In this document: piece by piece, positions 60,495-64,000 of the stretch
How positions within the stretch are numbered: position 1 is the first letter of the stretch
Layout of the letters: each line of letters begins with the position of its first letter
From: Ditylenchus dipsaci
Lineage: Eukaryota; Nematoda; Chromadorea; Rhabditida; Anguinidae
NCBI GenBank assembly: GCA_004194705.1
Contig: SADC01001034.1
Location: forward strand, 1-64,000
DNA: 64,000 nt
Direction of reading: 5' to 3'
Translations under genes and position numbers: made by a program
Notes under the pieces: generated by a model
Databases searched by the model: none
Told to the model about the DNA's origin: nothing
The model's input: only the letters and a program-made list of their open reading frames with translations

Positions 60495-61345
60495 ATTTAG
60501 TTTTGTAAATGGGGTACACGACTGCCCAGATATTGGGTGCACACTGTGATTGGGTACAGCGATTGGGTACAGTTTTTAACGAAACTATTTACATGAACTT
60601 GTTTGGGACACACGCTTAAGCCTGTCCTTACGGGCCCTGGACTTTGCCTAAGTTGAAAAATGAAAATGTATGCTATTAAAAAATACAGTTTCTATGAACA
60701 AACTTCAGTCTTTTATGGTTGAAAATTCGACCCTAGTATCGAATACCACCCATAATTTTTTTTTCTTAAAACAGATATGGTCAAAAAAACATGCTTTTGA
60801 ATTCCATGTCTTGTTTTTTAGAAACTAAGCTGAAAAATCAGTACAGCGGTTCAAATATTCGGAAACGTTTTGGAACTGCGGGGACAAATTTTGAACAAGT
60901 GACCCTTTAGAGACCTATTTAAAAGACTATTAAAAGGTACTGGAATATTTGTACCAGAGCCCGGAAAGTATCTCAAAACATTTTTAGTCCCGGCTAACAT
61001 ACGCTGACCTACATCGAGCCTAAGCCGAAAACAAGAACAGTCACAGCTAATTTTATAACTAAAAATTTATGGGGGAGGGGGTTTTTCTTTATTAGCGCTA
61101 AAAAAAGGACTTTAAAAAAATTACAGCCCGTCCTATCGAGTGGTCTATCTTGCGCCTAAGGCGAAGCCTAAGTAAAAAAATTTCAAAAAAAATGCCTTGG
61201 GACTAAATAAATTCAAAACTAATTTTCAGACTGCACCCAATTGCTATACCCAACCGCTGTACTCAACCGCAAGTCTACCCAATCGCTGTACATAATCACA
61301 ATGTGTACCCAATCGCTGTTTTACCGGTACACATCCAATAGCGAA
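60495..61345. mobile_element. Foldback with GATTGGGTACAGC words
   Basis: TGATTGGGTACAGCGATTGG at 60547-60572 is complementary to CCCAATCGCTGTAC words at 61231-61320. The interior has a right half of the CTTGGTTTCTAAC MITE (60800-60900) and no gene. Confidence 0.65.
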
Positions 61346-61560
61346 TAGATGATCTCTCAGGTTCGATACCCAGTGGGTAGATACCAGTGTTTTACTGAGC
61401 TCACTCTGAGTGATAATCTCACTGAGAATTTTCAGTGAGAATCTAACTCACTCTCACTCACTGACTGTGAGGACAAAAAAGTTATTCTCACTCTCACTCA
61501 AAGCCTGTGAGGACAAATTTTTTTCTCGCTCACTCTCACACACAGGCCAAAAAAACGTCC
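61346..61560. repeat. B-box-like site and TCACTCTCAC microsatellite
   Basis: CAGGTTCGATACCCAGTGGG at 61361, then CTCACTCTCACTCA and TGAGTGAGAATC-type words to 61545. Confidence 0.6.
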
Positions 61561-61566
61561 TCACCC

Positions 61567-63347
61567 CCCGGATGCCATTTTACCGCTTTTAAGCGGCATT
61601 TGCCACTTTTTTACCTCCTCTGCCGCTTAAAGGGTTATGTGTATATATCTCTCCACATATATCTCCCAACATATATCTCCCCACGTATATCTCCCCATCA
61701 TATATCTCCCCAGATATACAGTCCACCACTGAACCTGGCATCGTTAAACAACCTAATTACGGCTCTAGGTAAATTCACCCTTTACAAACTGCCTCTCTAC
61801 ATATTCGCCCCTCGGTGAATCCCTTTCCAAATTTTTGAGGTTACAGGTTCAAATCCTGGTGGTAGTAGGCATTATTTTTTCTTGAATAACGGTCATAAAA
61901 TATTCATTATAAGACCAGTAATCCTTAAGGTGGGTAAGACACCACCTGGTACCTGCCCTTAATGGAGATTCACCTTTAGAATCCAAAATTTTGAATTTTA
62001 GCTAAAAGTTATTAAAAATTAAATTAAAATTAACACACCCTATTCAGAATTGTGTCCTGAACACGGGTCGGTAATGGTTTGACTTGCAGAAACCACAGTT
62101 CTGGAGTAGTTGGTAGCCAGTAAGGCATCCAATTCTGAGGTGGTTTAGGTAGATGGTGATGTCTGGGGATAAATGGATGTGCGTGGCGAATTCAGCGAAA
62201 CTCAGAAGTACGCCATAAAATTGCATTTTACTAGGAATTATCGAGTAGAACTGAGGTAAGATTATAGAAAAAAATTAAAATCATAGGAGTTGCTCGTAAG
62301 ACAAAAAGATCAATTTGAAAAATTTGCGCAGAATCCGCGCCTTCTGGATGATACTACACGAACACTACATGAGCACCACTGCCTAGCTAATTCCACCTGA
62401 ATAGGTGCCTCTAACCTTGCTTGAGTACCATTAGGGCACCACTGCCTAAATCATACAACCTGAGCATCACTAACTGGGTACCACTACCTAAGGACCTCCA
62501 CTTAGGTACCACAACCTGGCCACTACCACCGCAGATACCGGCAAGAAGAAAAGCAAAACTTGGAATATTGATTCATGGTACCTTGTGCATCCCTTAGATT
62601 GTAAAGCTATTTGTTAGCATTGTGTTCATCTTTTTCAGAAATTCTACAACGACGCTCTAAACTACTTCATGGAATGGTTCTCCTTCCTGCTTGTCGATTG
62701 TTCAAAATTCAGCTGGCTACTTTTGAATGCTACGCTTCCGCTTGAGGAAATATCTCCTGCATATAAGCATTTTGTTTCAAATAATGCAGAAGAATTGACC
62801 ACACTCCTGGAGAAATAATCGAAGTTGAAGCAAATCTGGAGGAGCTCAACAAAGAAAAAAAAATCACTGAACTGGACATCGGCAAGAAGTGGGCAGTGAT
62901 TTTACGTAACAAGAACATCGTCTACCTGAAAAAACTGGTCTCTGCGCTCCTTAGCATCTTTCCGTCAAATGCATACTGTGAGAGTCTCTTCTCGATGATG
63001 AATGCACTATGGACAGACGAAAAGAATCGCTTCATCGCCTCTACTATAAATGCCTTCCTTTGCGTCAAGTGTAATTTTGAGTTGAACAGTGTTGATGCGT
63101 ATGATTATTTTGTACCAGAAACTGTTCTTATAAAAAGCCAAAGCTGTAGAAAAGTATGAAGCAAAAGTATTATTTGCTTAATAAATGTTATTTCTGATGT
63201 ATTTGTTGGCATTTAAGAAGGTTTGAGAAGGTTAAAGGTTGTATTAAAAATTCCGCTTTTGCCGCTTTTTTACAAACGAAATGCCGCTTTTTCCGCTTTT
63301 TTTACCTCAACATACCGCTTTTTACTTATTTTGGGTTGGCATCCCTG
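61567..63347 (+). mobile_element. hAT transposon with GCCGCTTTT word ends and transposase remnant
   Basis: Ends CCCGGATGCCA / TGGCATCCCTG with exact 8-base duplication CCTCACCC (61559-61566, 63348-63355). Words TACCGCTTTTAAGCGGCATT (61581-61632) at the left and TTGCCGCTTTTTTACAAACG, CCGCTTTTTCCGC (63255-63325) at the right. Contains the transposase C-terminal region at 62630-63160. Also inside: a 17-base TATATCTCCCCA array (61640-61710) and a B-box-like CAGGTTCAAATCCTGG (61844). Confidence 0.9.
62630..63160 (+). pseudogene. hAT transposase C-terminal part of the 61567-63347 element
   Basis: After TTTTTCAG at about 62638 the frame reads KFYNDALNYFMEWFSFLLVD, then LPLEEISPAYKHFVSN; after a frame change near 62810, EVEANLEELNKEKKITELDI and KNIVYLKKLVSALLSIFPSN, AYCESLFSMMNALWTDEKNR, CVKCNFELNSVDAYDYF, stop. 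FPSNAYCES.FS.MN.LWTDEKNR is the hAT dimerisation signature of ZBED5/Buster-like transposases. The N-terminal BED and most of the DDE domain are not seen, so this copy is internally deleted. It sits inside exact ends with an exact duplication. Confidence 0.85.
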
Positions 63348-63355
63348 CCTCACCC

Positions 63356-63564
63356 TCAAAAAGATCCGATTTTGGCTTACACGGGAAAGGCACGACCCGG
63401 TGTGGCCTATTAAAAAACGTTATATACCAAAATATAGCCCTAATTGAGCTAGTTAAGGAACCGTTCGCAGAATCTGCTATGGATCAATCTACGCTGAGAA
63501 ATAATCTTTTTAAAATTACAAAAAAATTGTGTTGACATATAAGTCAAGAACAACCCTTTTCAAA
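63356..63564. other. Short spacer, no gene seen
   Basis: A chance frame only. Confidence 0.3.
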
Positions 63565-63565
63565 C

Positions 63566-64000
63566 ATGTGAGTTGGTGGCCGAGTGGATGAGTGGTGCGG
63601 CGCCGAACCTATTTCTTTTTTTTCGGGAAAGGTTCGACTCCAGTCGCGTGCACGTCTTTTTTATTTTCGGTTTTTTTAAAGCTTCACTTTCCTACACAAA
63701 ATGACACGGGGAGAACAATAAAAATATTTTTAACGTCGTCGGATTTGTAATACACATTGTGAACGGTATATATTTCATTTACGAACAACGAACAATTAAT
63801 GACAATGATTATACCGTATATATATAATATATATAATATATACCGTTCACAATGTGTATTACAAATCCGACGACGTTAAAAATATTTTTATTGTTCTCCC
63901 CGTGTCATTTTGTGTAGGAAAGTGAAGCTTTAAAAAAACCGAAAATAAAAAAGACGTGCACGCGACTGGAGTCGAACCTTTCCCGAAAAAAAAGAAATAG
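63566..64000. mobile_element. Foldback with tRNA-like outer end (right tip outside window)
   Basis: Left side 63612-63775 and right side 63838-64000 are exact or near-exact reverse complements (GGAAAGGTTCGACTCCAGTC, GACACGGGGAGAACAATAAA, ACCGTATATAT tips at the centre). The outer end starts TTGGTGGCCGAGTGGATGAG (A-box-like, Ser/Leu type) and GGTTCGACTCC (B box). The T stem does not close, so it is a tRNA-derived promoter and not a tRNA. The right copy is cut by the window end. Confidence 0.88.

Noticed and set aside
63566..63660. Functional tRNA-Ser or tRNA-Leu gene
   Set aside because: A and B boxes are present but the T stem and acceptor stem do not pair, and the sequence is part of a repeated palindrome arm.

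Overview
This window is nuclear DNA of a multicellular invertebrate, not a prokaryote or virus. It has spliced genes with short introns (about 45-60 bases, GT...TTTTAG or TTTCAG), AT-rich spacers and very dense repeats. The ARPC3-like protein and a glutamyl-tRNA synthetase that ends without a fused prolyl-tRNA synthetase would suit a nematode, but that is inference. No bacterial operon, rRNA, CRISPR array or confident intact tRNA gene was seen.

Host genes, left to right: the C-terminus of a Mot1/BTAF1 ATPase (1-387); a glutamyl-tRNA synthetase whose GST-like N-terminus (868-2955) and 13 catalytic-region exons (13960-16752) are about 11 kb apart; a small cysteine-rich secreted peptide in three exons (24694-28085); an unidentified minus-strand multi-exon gene (29094-29989) with membrane-protein-like exons upstream; a fragment of an Mtr4-type DExH helicase (35871-36424); a seven-exon ARPC3 gene on the minus strand (40444-42567) with an unidentified exon just downstream; and isolated exons, including a PH-domain-like one (49500-49678). 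Several of these genes carry single-base frameshifts, mostly at homopolymers. A systematic consensus error is therefore as likely as pseudogene decay.

Transposon genes: a short LTR element with gag and protease but no polymerase (3666-6275); a MULE transposase with a FLYWCH-like region and the start of a Ulp1 protease (31672-34139, cut by 17 N), plus a second FLYWCH/Ulp1 remnant (23040-23582); and five hAT transposase pieces (43770-44100, 55665-55926, 35641-35871, 37618-38080, 62630-63160).

Most of the remaining DNA is foldback elements, many inserted inside one another. The main pattern is a group of elements starting TAGGG, TAGGC, CAGGG or CAGAG and flanked by exact or 7-of-8 8-base target duplications. 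In the larger ones each end is an array of a short, usually self-complementary word (for example GGTAATTACC, GCAAATATTTGC, GATCAGATC, GAGCCATATGGCTC, GGCCCGGCC). Some contain BED-finger or hAT C-terminal coding remains. I read the arrays as subterminal regions of hAT transposon families, each with its own word. Other foldback families (TACCGTAT ends, CTTGGTTTCTAAC hairpins, AAACACGATTTT arms, pogo-like GTCAAACCTCG ends, CATGCATACCAGAG hairpins) recur several times. Several repeats also carry a tRNA-like B-box segment.
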